Assembly: GCA_964586765.1 (NCBI GenBank) | Contig: CAZPHN010000001.1 | Coordinates: 124,001-188,000, forward strand | From: UBA3263 sp964586765 | GTDB lineage: Bacteria; Bacteroidota; Bacteroidia; Bacteroidales; Muribaculaceae | Direction of reading: 5' to 3' | Length of the DNA: 64,000 nucleotides | Shown: piece after piece, positions 19,408 through 27,779 of the stretch | Position numbering within the stretch: position 1 is the first letter of the stretch | How the letters are laid out: each line of letters starts with the position of its first letter | Made by a program: the position numbers and the translations under genes | Notes under the pieces: model-generated | What the model saw: only the letters and a program-made list of their open reading frames with translations | Database searches by the model: none | What the model was told of the DNA's origin: nothing

Positions 19408-20552
19408 TAGCATTTGATTATTGTACGCCGACAGAGTACATTTTCGGTCCGGATGTTGAAAATCGCATAGGTGAACTGGCTGCATGCAAACTCGGGAACA
19501 AAATCCTGATTGTTTATGGAGGAGGTTCAGCTGAACGTTCCGGACTGCTTGGACGCACGCGGAAATCGCTTGAACAAGCCGGCATAGTGTTTGAGGAGCT
19601 TGGCGGTGTGCAGCCCAACCCAACCGACACCCTTGTATATAAAGGAATAGATATCTGCCGCAAAAATGGTATTAAAGGAATTCTTGCAGTTGGCGGAGGC
19701 TCAGCCATAGATACAGCCAAGGCAATTGCCGGAGGTGTACCTTACGACGGTGACTTCTGGGATTTTTGGGCGGGAAAGGCTACAATGCCCGAAGCTCTTC
19801 CTGTTGGGGTAATTCTAACTATTGCTGCTGCCGGAAGTGAAGGAAGTGGTAACTCGGTAATAACTAAGACTGACGGAGAGATAAAGATATCCCTGCGTAC
19901 TAACATATTGCGTCCACAATTCGCATTGCTCAACCCCACTCTGACAGAAACTCTGCCGCAATATCAGACTGCTTGTGGAATTACAGACATGATGGCACAC
20001 ATTATGGAGCGATATTTCAGCAACACTCCGGATTGTGAAGTAACGGACCGTCTATGTGAGGGGCTGCTGATTTCGATTATTAACGAAGCTCAAAAGGTAA
20101 TGATTAATCCGCAAGACTATCAGTCGCGGGCTAATATCATGTGGGCGGGTACACTTGCTCATAACGGAATATGCGGTACGGGACGTCAGGAAGAGTGGAC
20201 ATGTCATGCCATGGAGCATGAAATATCTGCCATTTATGGTGTTGCCCACGGTGCCGGTCTCGCCGTAGTATTTCCGGCTTGGCTTGAATACGTGAGCCAG
20301 TTTAATTCCGGTAAAGTCGAACAGTTTGGTAAACGGGTGTTCGGCGTTGACTCCGCACCTGAGGCTATTTCAGCATTGCGTAGATTCTATAAGTCAATCG
20401 GTATGCCGCTGACAATGGCTGAACTCGGAATTGAGAATCCCGACATTAAACTTATGAATGAAAAGCTACATCGCGCCAAGGGTGCCGTCATGGGCAATTA
20501 TGTTCCTCTCGACGCAGTAGCAACCGCGCGGATTTATGAATTGATGATGTGA
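19404..20552 (+). CDS. Iron-type alcohol dehydrogenase (YqhD/BDH-like)
   Basis: A group III NAD(P)-dependent alcohol dehydrogenase of 382 residues that reduces aldehydes to alcohols. Nucleotide-binding GGGSAERSG and GGGSAIDTAKAIA lie in the N-terminal half; metal-ligand candidates are the histidines in MMAHIMERY, HAMEHEIS and GVAHGAGLAV. The TPTEYIFGPDVE start matches the butanol dehydrogenase/YqhD branch. It overlaps the lipoprotein gene by ATGA. Its last 19 bases are shared with the convergent exonuclease gene. Confidence 0.9.
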   Translation: MIAFDYCTPTEYIFGPDVENRIGELAACKLGNKILIVYGGGSAERSGLLGRTRKSLEQAGIVFEELGGVQPNPTDTLVYKGIDICRKNGIKGILAVGGGSAIDTAKAIAGGVPYDGDFWDFWAGKATMPEALPVGVILTIAAAGSEGSGNSVITKTDGEIKISLRTNILRPQFALLNPTLTETLPQYQTACGITDMMAHIMERYFSNTPDCEVTDRLCEGLLISIINEAQKVMINPQDYQSRANIMWAGTLAHNGICGTGRQEEWTCHAMEHEISAIYGVAHGAGLAVVFPAWLEYVSQFNSGKVEQFGKRVFGVDSAPEAISALRRFYKSIGMPLTMAELGIENPDIKLMNEKLHRAKGAVMGNYVPLDAVATARIYELMM

Positions 20553-21118
20553 TTGTAGATTCTTAGACATGCCCAAGCATCAAGCGCAGCATATCGCTGC
20601 TGGGCATCGGTCAGTTCTACAGCCTCCCAGTTTGTAAGTCTTTGACCCTTTGATATACGCTTTCCAAATAGGAGAGCGTATATTTTTGTAAGACTAGCCT
20701 CTCCTATACCGCAGGTCTTGACTAACTGCTGTAACTCAACAAAGCCTTTGGGTTCAATGTGCATCAAACGGTTAAGCGCACCAAAATCATCCTTTGTAGA
20801 AAGTCCAATTTTCTTTACTGAATCACTCTCCAAAAACTCCTTCAACTCCGGGAAAATACCCAAACGGTTCAATCTAATCAGGAAACAAGTATCAGGAGTG
20901 GACAACTGAATAAGTGCGACCTTATGTATCTGTCCTTTTTTGAATGAAGGACGGGTTTCAGTGTCAAATCCAACAATAGGTTGCTCCATGAGATAACGGA
21001 TAGCTTTTACGGCAGTAGATGCCGTCTGTACTAAAACTATCCGTCCCTTGAATTCTTCGGCTTCAAGGGTGGAAAGTTCCTCTTTAGATATTGTTAGTAA
21101 TTGTGTATTCTGTTCCAT
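20534..21118 (-). CDS. 3'-5' exonuclease, DEDDy family
   Basis: A 194-residue single-domain exonuclease related to the RNase D/WRN exonuclease domain. The acidic triad is visible: VGFDTETRP (Asp, Glu), STKDD (Asp) and the DEDDy motif YAALDAWA (Tyr, Asp). It lacks the HRDC domains of RNase D. Substrate (RNA or DNA) is not determined by sequence. Last gene of the long minus-strand run from glyS; its start abuts the methyltransferase stop, sharing base 21118. Confidence 0.87.
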   Translation of the reverse strand: MEQNTQLLTISKEELSTLEAEEFKGRIVLVQTASTAVKAIRYLMEQPIVGFDTETRPSFKKGQIHKVALIQLSTPDTCFLIRLNRLGIFPELKEFLESDSVKKIGLSTKDDFGALNRLMHIEPKGFVELQQLVKTCGIGEASLTKIYALLFGKRISKGQRLTNWEAVELTDAQQRYAALDAWACLRIYNHIINS

Positions 21119-21747
21119 TACTTTGAAAGTCTCAAAAGTGTCATGCCGTCACGCAACGGAAGTATGACCGGATGCAGTCTGTCATACAAGTTTCGCACCA
21201 AGTCATTAAAATGTCTAATACCTTCCGTCTGGGCATCGTGTTCAGATGAATCGGTAAGTTTTCCGCTCCAAAGTGTATTATCAGCTATTATAAATGAACC
21301 CGGTTTCATTTTTTGCAAAAGAAGCTCCAGATATTGAACATATTCGCGCTTATTTGCATCAATAAAAACCAAATCCCAGTCTTCATCAATCGATTTAATC
21401 ATTTCAGTGGCATCACCGACATGAAGTATAATCCTTTTGTCATATTTCGCAAATAGTTCTCTGATATCAGCAGCGTCTTCATCATTATGCTCAACCGTAT
21501 GAAGTTCGCCGTCATCAGGCATACCTTCCGCGAGACATAATGCAGAATAGCCGGTAAAAGTTCCAAGCTCAAGAACTCTGCGCGGCTTAATCATGTGGCT
21601 GAACATTGAAAGAAGTCGTCCCTGAAGATGCCCTGAACACTGACGCGAATACAGATGGTAAAGCTGAGTGTGTCGGTTTAGCCGGGCCAGATGCTCCGGC
21701 TCCGGCTCAATGTGGTCAAGAATATACTCTTCTTCTTCCGCGTTCAC
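21118..21747 (-). CDS. SAM-dependent O-methyltransferase (COMT-like)
   Basis: A class I methyltransferase of 209 residues in the O-methyltransferase family 3. Seen: RVLELGTFTGYSALCLAEG (SAM-binding loop), a Glu-Asp acidic patch after HTVEHNDEDA, DLVFIDANKREY (metal-binding Asp and downstream Asn in IADNTLWSG). These proteins are usually dimers using a divalent metal to methylate catechol-like or small hydroxyl substrates. The real substrate is unknown. Start overlaps the aroQ end by four bases. Confidence 0.86.
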   Translation of the reverse strand: MNAEEEEYILDHIEPEPEHLARLNRHTQLYHLYSRQCSGHLQGRLLSMFSHMIKPRRVLELGTFTGYSALCLAEGMPDDGELHTVEHNDEDAADIRELFAKYDKRIILHVGDATEMIKSIDEDWDLVFIDANKREYVQYLELLLQKMKPGSFIIADNTLWSGKLTDSSEHDAQTEGIRHFNDLVRNLYDRLHPVILPLRDGMTLLRLSK

Positions 21748-22163
21748 TCTCGAATCAGGGCCTCCACCCCCAGTCGGTAGCTGTCAAGACCGAATCCGCA
21801 AATAACTCCGCGACATACACTGCTGATGAGTGAGCGATGACGGATTTCCTCGCGCGCGTGAACATTAGATATATGAACCTCCACCACCGGGAGCTCAATA
21901 GCAGAAATCGCATCGGCGATTGCAAGTGAAGTATGCGTATATGCCCCTGCATTCAAAACGATGCCACAATATGAATGATTAAAACCAATATCGTGGAGCT
22001 TATCAATAATCGCACCTTCATGATTGCTCTGAAAATACTCGATTTCGCAAATTTTTCCAAGCGATTCAAGACAGGACTCCATGGTTCTGCTCCCATAGAT
22101 TCCCGGCTCACGCTTGCCAAGCAAATTCAAATTCGGTCCGTTTATAATCAGTACTTTTTTCAT
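21744..22163 (-). CDS. aroQ: Type II 3-dehydroquinate dehydratase
   Basis: Third step of the shikimate pathway. The small 139-residue form has the type II motifs NGPNLNLLGKREPGIYG (catalytic Tyr at the end of this stretch), EYFQSNHEGAIID, NAGAYTHTSLAI and VEVHISNVHAREEIRHRS (catalytic His). It overlaps the glycosyltransferase gene in front and the methyltransferase gene behind by four bases each. Confidence 0.95.
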   Translation of the reverse strand: MKKVLIINGPNLNLLGKREPGIYGSRTMESCLESLGKICEIEYFQSNHEGAIIDKLHDIGFNHSYCGIVLNAGAYTHTSLAIADAISAIELPVVEVHISNVHAREEIRHRSLISSVCRGVICGFGLDSYRLGVEALIRE

Positions 22164-22870
22164 AAAACAGAGGAGATATTCTTTATTAGTTCTTCAGCAG
22201 TCGTGCCGGAAACATAAGGCAATCCGGCGGCTCCAAATTCATGGCTGACAACCTTACTCTCAGGGTTAGAGGAAGTAATTACGCCAGCCTTGCATCCATT
22301 CATCATAGCGTAAACGTCTGTCTGCTCGCCGGTCCACTCCACGCGTCCACGTAAATCCGGAGACTTTGCCATATTTAGAAGAGGACTGACATGTTTTGCC
22401 TCACCCTCTCCTACAATCTTAAGCGACACATCGGGAAGCGATTTCATTGCCTCAAGCAGTGAGCGAAGTCCACATTCTTTCGTAATATAGCCAATCCATA
22501 TCAGTTTTTCGCCCTTTTCTACCGGTTTTACGTCAGGAACTACGATTTCCGAGCTCAAATCTTCAACTCTTATCTGCAATTCAGCCAATGAAACCGCCTG
22601 TTTGACCTTTTTAAGCAATGAAGCGGAATGAACTTTCACTACATCAGGTGATACAATACGAAACATCCTGCTCAGGTTAAGTGAACCGAAAAGTCCGCTC
22701 ATGTTTAGCTGACGCACATCCTTGATTCCTGCGCGATGTAGGCGCGCGGCTGCGTTATCGCCGGCTTCAGTGAGAACAATCCCTCCGGAGAGCAATGCAG
22801 AGTTAAGCGCAGAAGTGGCATCCCCACTCCAACGCTTACCCGCAAAACAATGTATTACTTTTGGGTTCAT
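22160..22870 (-). CDS. Compact GT4-like glycosyltransferase
   Basis: A 236-residue protein whose C-terminal half looks like a GT-B retaining glycosyltransferase: LIWIGYITKECGLRSLLEAM, SLKIVGEGEA, VEWTGEQTDVYAMMNGC and a late Glu-containing motif SNPESKVVSHEFGAAGLPYV. The N-terminal acceptor half is short, so the protein is well under the usual 350-400 residues. The start is placed at ATG 22870, which overlaps the trmD stop (ATGA) and yields MNPKVIHCFAGKRWSG; a longer open frame to 22927 runs inside trmD and is not needed. Acceptor unknown. Confidence 0.7.
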   Translation of the reverse strand: MNPKVIHCFAGKRWSGDATSALNSALLSGGIVLTEAGDNAAARLHRAGIKDVRQLNMSGLFGSLNLSRMFRIVSPDVVKVHSASLLKKVKQAVSLAELQIRVEDLSSEIVVPDVKPVEKGEKLIWIGYITKECGLRSLLEAMKSLPDVSLKIVGEGEAKHVSPLLNMAKSPDLRGRVEWTGEQTDVYAMMNGCKAGVITSSNPESKVVSHEFGAAGLPYVSGTTAEELIKNISSVL

Positions 22871-23541
22871 TTCAGTAAATCGGGACGCAAACGCTGTGTA
22901 CGCTCCAATGCCATGTCCTGTCTCCATTCAGCAATTTTTGCCTCATGACCAGACAAAAGAATTTCAGGTACTTTCCATCCGTTATAGTCTGCCGGACGCG
23001 TATACACGGGAGGTGCCAACAGATTATCCTGAAAAGAATCGCTTAACGCGCTCTGTTCATCGCCAATTACACCGGGAATCAGTCGAACCATCGCGTCAGC
23101 TATCACAACAGCAGGAATCTCTCCACCGGTTAAAACATAGTCTCCGATTGAAATTTCCTTAGTAATCAAATGTTCACGAATACGCCAGTCAATTCCCTTG
23201 TAATGTCCGCAAAGTATGATGACGTTATTAAGCAATGACAACGAATTTGCCATAGGTTGCGAAAGCAATTCACCGTCGGGAGACGTATAAATCACTTCAT
23301 CATAGTCACGCTCCGCTTTCAATGCGGAAATAGCGCGATCTACCGGCTCAACCATCATGACCATGCCCGCCTCTCCACCAAAAGGATAGTCATCAACTTT
23401 ACGATGCTTATTTGTTGAATAATCCCTCAGGTTGTGAACATGAAATTCCGCCAATCCTTTTGTCTGCGCACGTTTAAGTATGGAGCAGCTAAGGGGCGAC
23501 TCCAACATTTCAGGCAGGACTGTTAGGATGTCAATACGCAT
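22867..23541 (-). CDS. trmD: tRNA (guanine-N1)-methyltransferase
   Basis: Methylates G37 next to the anticodon in several tRNAs, preventing frameshifts. The 224 residues carry the SPOUT knot motifs: RIDILTVLPEMLESPL at the start, VDDYPFGGEAGMVMM, IILCGHYKGIDWRI and SIGDYVLTGGEIPA, and the C-terminal ALERTQRLRPDLL. It directly abuts metK (stop and start are adjacent), whose product makes its methyl donor. rpsP and rimM, common partners of trmD elsewhere, are not beside it here. Confidence 0.95.
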   Translation of the reverse strand: MRIDILTVLPEMLESPLSCSILKRAQTKGLAEFHVHNLRDYSTNKHRKVDDYPFGGEAGMVMMVEPVDRAISALKAERDYDEVIYTSPDGELLSQPMANSLSLLNNVIILCGHYKGIDWRIREHLITKEISIGDYVLTGGEIPAVVIADAMVRLIPGVIGDEQSALSDSFQDNLLAPPVYTRPADYNGWKVPEILLSGHEAKIAEWRQDMALERTQRLRPDLLK

Positions 23542-24801
23542 TTACTTCAAATTGAATGCATTCTTGACCTCATCGACCATATCAAGCCGCTCCCAACCGA
23601 AAAGCTCCACATCAATAGTTCTATCTCCCATATAACGTGAGCTGAACTTCTTGGTGATTTTCTTGGGCTGGCGACCGAAATGACCATAGCTTGCAGTTTC
23701 AAGATAGATGGGTTTACGCAAATCGAAACGCTTTTCGATAGCGTAAGGAGTCATATTAAACAGACTCTTGACCTTATCAGATATTTCAGCATCTGTCATG
23801 TCAACCTTCGAAGTTCCATACGTATTGACATACAGGCTGACAGGCTCAGCCACACCAATAGCGTAGGCAACCTGAACAAGAGCCTCATCGGCTACGCCTG
23901 CAGCAACAAGATTCTTAGCTATATGACGGGCAGCATATGCCGCAGAACGGTCAACCTTCGACGGGTCTTTACCGGAGAATGCACCACCACCGTGCGCGCC
24001 ACGTCCACCATATGTGTCAACGATAATTTTACGTCCTGTCAATCCGGTATCACCATGAGGTCCGCCAATCACGAACTTACCGGTGGGGTTGACATGAATA
24101 TACTCCGGATTGTACAATGAACGCACACTTTCGGGGAGTTTCTCAAGAACGCGAGGCATCAAGATATTCTTAACATCATCTTCAATCTGCTGACGCATAG
24201 CCTCATCGTCATCCATAAATTCATCATGTTGAGTTGAAACTACAACCGTATGAATTCTTACTGGTTTACGGGTTTCACCGTCGTATTCAACAGTAACCTG
24301 ACTTTTAGAATCAGGGCGAAGATATGTCATTACTTTACCTTCGCGACGTATTGCGCTAAGTTCCTTAAGTATAAGATGCGAAAGTTCAAGCGAAAGAGGC
24401 ATCAGGTTCTCTGTCTCATTTACGGCATAACCGAACATCATGCCTTGGTCACCGGCACCCTGACTTTCGGGAGACTCACGCTCAACACCTCTATTTATGT
24501 CATGGCTTTGCTCATGGATAGCAGATAACAGACCACACGACTCAGCCTCAAACTTAAGGTCACTATTATTGTACCCAATTCCGCTGATAACATCACGAAC
24601 AACTTCGTGAAGATCAACATAAGCATCACTCTTTACCTCGCCGGCAACAACTACCTGACCGGTAGTTACCAAAGTCTCACATGCGACCTTACTTTCCGGG
24701 TCATAAGCAAGAAAACGGTCGAGGATTGCATCAGAAATCTGGTCGGCAACTTTATCGGGATGTCCTTCAGAAACCGACTCACTTGTAAACAAGTAATTCA
24801 T
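23542..24801 (-). CDS. metK: S-adenosylmethionine synthase
   Basis: Makes SAM from methionine and ATP. Diagnostic segments: SVSEGHPDKVADQISDAILD (N-terminal ATP/metal site), the GAGDQGMMFGYA signature, and the P-loop-like GGRGAHGGGAFSGKDPSK. The 419 residues are slightly longer than E. coli MetK (384); the extra length is spread over the middle (about 180-230) and the C-terminus. It begins a stretch with two SAM users (trmD, O-methyltransferase). A 75-base gap in front holds a palindrome (separate entry). Confidence 0.96.
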   Translation of the reverse strand: MNYLFTSESVSEGHPDKVADQISDAILDRFLAYDPESKVACETLVTTGQVVVAGEVKSDAYVDLHEVVRDVISGIGYNNSDLKFEAESCGLLSAIHEQSHDINRGVERESPESQGAGDQGMMFGYAVNETENLMPLSLELSHLILKELSAIRREGKVMTYLRPDSKSQVTVEYDGETRKPVRIHTVVVSTQHDEFMDDDEAMRQQIEDDVKNILMPRVLEKLPESVRSLYNPEYIHVNPTGKFVIGGPHGDTGLTGRKIIVDTYGGRGAHGGGAFSGKDPSKVDRSAAYAARHIAKNLVAAGVADEALVQVAYAIGVAEPVSLYVNTYGTSKVDMTDAEISDKVKSLFNMTPYAIEKRFDLRKPIYLETASYGHFGRQPKKITKKFSSRYMGDRTIDVELFGWERLDMVDEVKNAFNLK

Positions 24802-24845
24802 AAGAAATAAAATTTTAGCATTTTTTATTATGGTGGTTGCAAGCA

Positions 24846-24857
24846 GACAAATTTGTC
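24846..24857. promoter_or_regulatory. 12-bp palindrome upstream of metK, possible operator or weak promoter
   Basis: GACAAATTTGTC is a perfect palindrome 45 bases before the metK ATG. It is flanked by ggtgg (24832-24836) and ccacc (24857-24861), which can pair. Read on the minus strand it gives CAAATTTG, one base off the TAnnTTTG -7 consensus. Function is a guess. Confidence 0.3.
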
Positions 24858-24876
24858 CACCTTCTTTCTTTTCTCT

Positions 24877-25407
24877 TTATTTCCTTACCTCATAGGCAGG
24901 AATATCGCGCAATTCAACCTCAAATCGAAGCACCGAATAAGGCACGACTTTGCCTACTGATGAAGAGCCATAACCTGCTTCATATGGAACAAGAAGTTCG
25001 ACCTTATCGCCTACCCTCATCTGTTCAAGTGCGATTACCCATCCGGCAATAAGTGAGGAAGGCTGCATGATAGCAAGGCTATCGGTCTGGCGATACGATG
25101 AATCAAACGGAGTTCCATCATAGAGCCAACCCTTATATTTGACAGCAACGGTTGAATTATACAAGGGAGTAAGGTTGCCCTCTGTCTTTGAACGGTCATT
25201 AAGCCAGCGCATATTAACGCTGATATCTTTATTCCACTCCGGAACAAATTCTTGATATTTGCCGCTAAGAAGTTGCTCCTGAAGCCAACTATCATTTGCC
25301 GCACGCCACTCCTTATAATCATTCCATAATTTTTCCTCATCTGAAAGACATGAAGAAAACGCAGGAAGAAGAAGTGCGCCAAAAAGATATAAAAGAGTTT
25401 TTTTCAT
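24877..25407 (-). CDS. FKBP-type peptidyl-prolyl isomerase lipoprotein
   Basis: An envelope prolyl isomerase, lipid-anchored. The signal peptide ends in LPAFSSC; residues about 80-170 are an FKBP domain (VAVKYKGWLYDGTPFDSSY, LIAGWVIALEQMRVGDKVELLVPYEAGYG, and the closing strand LRFEVELRDI). A charged linker rich in Trp and Glu lies before it. The start is set at ATG 25407, 11 bases after the lemA stop; an in-frame TTG at 25422 would overlap lemA. Such FKBP lipoproteins are common in Bacteroidota and are thought to help fold secreted proteins. Confidence 0.88.
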   Translation of the reverse strand: MKKTLLYLFGALLLPAFSSCLSDEEKLWNDYKEWRAANDSWLQEQLLSGKYQEFVPEWNKDISVNMRWLNDRSKTEGNLTPLYNSTVAVKYKGWLYDGTPFDSSYRQTDSLAIMQPSSLIAGWVIALEQMRVGDKVELLVPYEAGYGSSSVGKVVPYSVLRFEVELRDIPAYEVRK

Positions 25408-25418
25408 CAATTTCTGCT

Positions 25419-26012
25419 TCAAAATTTAACGGTAGGAGCAATTTCAGAGCCTTCAGCAGCCGAAAAATACGGTTTTTTCTGAAATCCGAAGAAACCAGCA
25501 AAAAGATTGTTTGGGAACAACGCAATCTGAGTATTGTATTTCTTGGCTATCTCATTATAGTCGCGACGGGCAAGCTGAATTCTGTTCTCCGTGCCTGCAT
25601 ACTCATCCTGAAACTTCATAAAGTTTTCATTTGCTTTCAGGTCAGGATATGACTCGGAAACAGCAAGCAGTGACTTCATAGCACCACTGAGCTGATTTTG
25701 AGCCTGATTGAACTTCTGCAGATTTTCTTCATTAAGTTCATCAACCGAAAGATTAATTGAACCGGCTTTGGCACGCGCTTCAGTGACCGCCTGAAGTGTA
25801 TTGCTCTCATGAGCAGCATACCCTTTGACAGTCTCAACGAGGTTAGGAATAAGGTCGGCGCGACGCTGATATTGAGTCTCAACATTACTCCAAGCATTCT
25901 CAACCTCGTTCTGCATCGTTACCATAGAGTTATACTTGCTGCAACCGGTGCCGCAAAGCAGACCGATAAGGGCAAGAACAACACACCCGATTATACATCC
26001 GATTTTTTTCAT
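25419..26012 (-). CDS. LemA family protein
   Basis: A 197-residue LemA protein: one N-terminal hydrophobic segment (about 5-25, ending CGTGC, so possibly also a lipoprotein), then a helical bundle with the family motifs VENAWSNVETQYQRRADLIPNLVETVKGYAAHE and ARRDYNEIAKKYNTQIALFPNNLFAGFFGF. Most of the protein would lie outside the cytoplasmic membrane. The molecular role is not established. Close to glyS (4-base gap) and the FKBP gene. Confidence 0.9.
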   Translation of the reverse strand: MKKIGCIIGCVVLALIGLLCGTGCSKYNSMVTMQNEVENAWSNVETQYQRRADLIPNLVETVKGYAAHESNTLQAVTEARAKAGSINLSVDELNEENLQKFNQAQNQLSGAMKSLLAVSESYPDLKANENFMKFQDEYAGTENRIQLARRDYNEIAKKYNTQIALFPNNLFAGFFGFQKKPYFSAAEGSEIAPTVKF

Positions 26013-26016
26013 CTTC

Positions 26017-27561
26017 TTACTTAAGTTTACGCAGCAGGGAATTGATGCTTACGTTATTATGAATCAGTTTATGAAGGTCATCCACACTCACGCGGGTCTG
26101 CTGCATTGAATCGCGCTCGCGCAGAGTGACGGTATTGTCCTCGAGCGTCTGATGGTCAACGGTGATACAGAAGGGGGTACCGATGGCATCCTGACGGCGG
26201 TAACGCTTACCGATGGAATCCTTTTCATCATAATGAGTAGAGAAGTCAAACTTAAGGTCATTGACAATCTCGCGAGCCTTATCAGGCAGACCATCCTTCT
26301 TAACCAACGGCATAACTGCACACTTGACGGGAGCCAAAGGAGCAGGAAGGTGAAGAACTACGCGCTTATCTCCGCCCTCGAGCTGCTGCTCCTCGTAACT
26401 TGAACAAAGAACGGAGAGAAACATACGGTCAACACCGATGGAGGTCTCAATTACATACGGAGTATAGCTTTCGTTCAGCTCAGGGTCGAAATACTTGATA
26501 TTCTTACCGGAGAATTTCTCGTGCTGGCTAAGGTCAAAGTTTGTACGGCTGTGAATACCTTCCACCTCCTTGAATCCGAACGGCATACGGAACTCGATAT
26601 CGGTAGCGGCATTTGCGTAGTGAGCCAACTTTTCATGGTCGTGATAACGATACTTGTCATCACCGAGACCAAGAGCCTTATGCCACTTCAGGCGGAATTC
26701 CTTCCAAGTCTGGAACCACTCGAGCTCGGTGCCGGGGCGTACAAAGAACTGCATCTCCATCTGTTCAAATTCACGCATGCGGAAAATAAACTGACGTGCC
26801 ACGATTTCATTGCGGAATGCCTTACCGATTTGAGCAATACCGAAAGGAACGCGCATGCGACCCGTTTTCTGTACATTCAGGAAGTTAACAAAAATACCCT
26901 GCGCGGTTTCAGGACGAAGATATACGGTCATAGAACCGTCGGCAGTCGAGCCCATCTCCGTGCGGAACATAAGATTAAACTGACGTACCTCAGTCCAGTT
27001 GCGGGTACCGGAAATAGGACAAACAATCTCACGGTCAAGAATAATCTGACGAAGTTCTTCAAGATTATTTGCGTTCATCGCATTGCTGAAACGCTCATGG
27101 AGAGCGTCACGTTCTGTCTTGATTTCCTGAATTCTTGGATTAGTCTCACGGAAGAGAGCCTCGTCAAAGGATTCACCGAAACGCTTGCGGGCTTTAGCTA
27201 CTTCTTTTTCAATCTTATCATCAAGCTTGGCAATGTCCTCTTCAATCAAAACATCGGCACGATAACGTTTTTTGCTATCACGGTTGTCAATCAAAGGGTC
27301 ATTAAACGCATCGACATGACCGGATGCCTTCCAGATAGTTGGATGCATGAAAATAGCGGAATCAATCCCGACAATATTCTCATGGAGCAGAGTCATTGCG
27401 TCCCACCAGTAACGCTTGATATTGTTTTTCAGCTCAACACCGTTCTGACCGTAGTCATAAACAGCGGAGAGACCGTCATATATTTCACTTGAAGGAAAAA
27501 CAAAGCCGTATTCCTTAGCATGAGAAACGATTTTCTTAAAAACGTCGTCTTGTTGTGCCAT
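26017..27561 (-). CDS. glyS: Glycine--tRNA ligase (single-chain dimeric type)
   Basis: Charges tRNA-Gly. The 514-residue class II enzyme is the alpha2 form, not the alpha2beta2 form of E. coli. Motif 1 region GLSAVYDYGQNGVELKNNIK is near the N-terminus; motif 2 is FRNEIVARQFIFRMREFEQMEMQFF; motif 3 is near YVIETSIGVDRMFLSVL; the anticodon-binding domain forms the last 130 residues (LAPVKCAVMPLVKKD...). First gene of the minus-strand run to 20534. A 323-codon open frame on the other strand is treated as a shadow. Confidence 0.96.
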   Translation of the reverse strand: MAQQDDVFKKIVSHAKEYGFVFPSSEIYDGLSAVYDYGQNGVELKNNIKRYWWDAMTLLHENIVGIDSAIFMHPTIWKASGHVDAFNDPLIDNRDSKKRYRADVLIEEDIAKLDDKIEKEVAKARKRFGESFDEALFRETNPRIQEIKTERDALHERFSNAMNANNLEELRQIILDREIVCPISGTRNWTEVRQFNLMFRTEMGSTADGSMTVYLRPETAQGIFVNFLNVQKTGRMRVPFGIAQIGKAFRNEIVARQFIFRMREFEQMEMQFFVRPGTELEWFQTWKEFRLKWHKALGLGDDKYRYHDHEKLAHYANAATDIEFRMPFGFKEVEGIHSRTNFDLSQHEKFSGKNIKYFDPELNESYTPYVIETSIGVDRMFLSVLCSSYEEQQLEGGDKRVVLHLPAPLAPVKCAVMPLVKKDGLPDKAREIVNDLKFDFSTHYDEKDSIGKRYRRQDAIGTPFCITVDHQTLEDNTVTLRERDSMQQTRVSVDDLHKLIHNNVSINSLLRKLK

Positions 27562-27604
27562 AAAGATTGGTTATATGGTTTTAATTCGTTATATTTCTAA
27601 GGTG

Positions 27605-27612
27605 CAAATTTA
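27605..27612 (-). promoter_or_regulatory. Bacteroidota-type -7 element for glyS
   Basis: Reads TAAATTTG on the minus strand, followed by GCACC, 43 bases before the glyS ATG. No clear TTTG is found at the normal distance upstream. Confidence 0.5.
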
Positions 27613-27683
27613 AGCATTATTCCGTAAACCGACACTATTAAGTCAAAAAAATTTCATTATTCGCGAAATTTCGCCCGAAAATG

Positions 27684-27714
27684 TTTGTCCTTAGATTAAA
27701 AATGGCTAACTTTG
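27684..27714 (+). promoter_or_regulatory. Promoter of the fumarate reductase/succinate dehydrogenase operon
   Basis: TTTG (27684-27687), exactly 19 bases, then TAACTTTG (27707-27714): a full match to the Bacteroidota vegetative promoter. It lies 65 bases before the ATG at 27780, in the 218-base gap shared with the divergent glyS gene. The remainder of that gap is A/T-rich and shows nothing else. Confidence 0.7.
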
Positions 27715-27779
27715 CGGATAAATTTAAATCAAAATTCTAATAAATCAATTTATCACAAACCAACCCAACATTCTCTACC

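Noticed and set aside
24802..24876. Possible SAM riboswitch upstream of metK
   Set aside because: The 75-base gap is too short and shows no SAM-I, SAM-II or SAM/SAH conserved core; only a palindrome is seen.
26521..27492. A 323-codon open frame on the plus strand
   Set aside because: It lies wholly inside glyS on the opposite strand, has no promoter or family resemblance, and its residues follow from glyS codon use.
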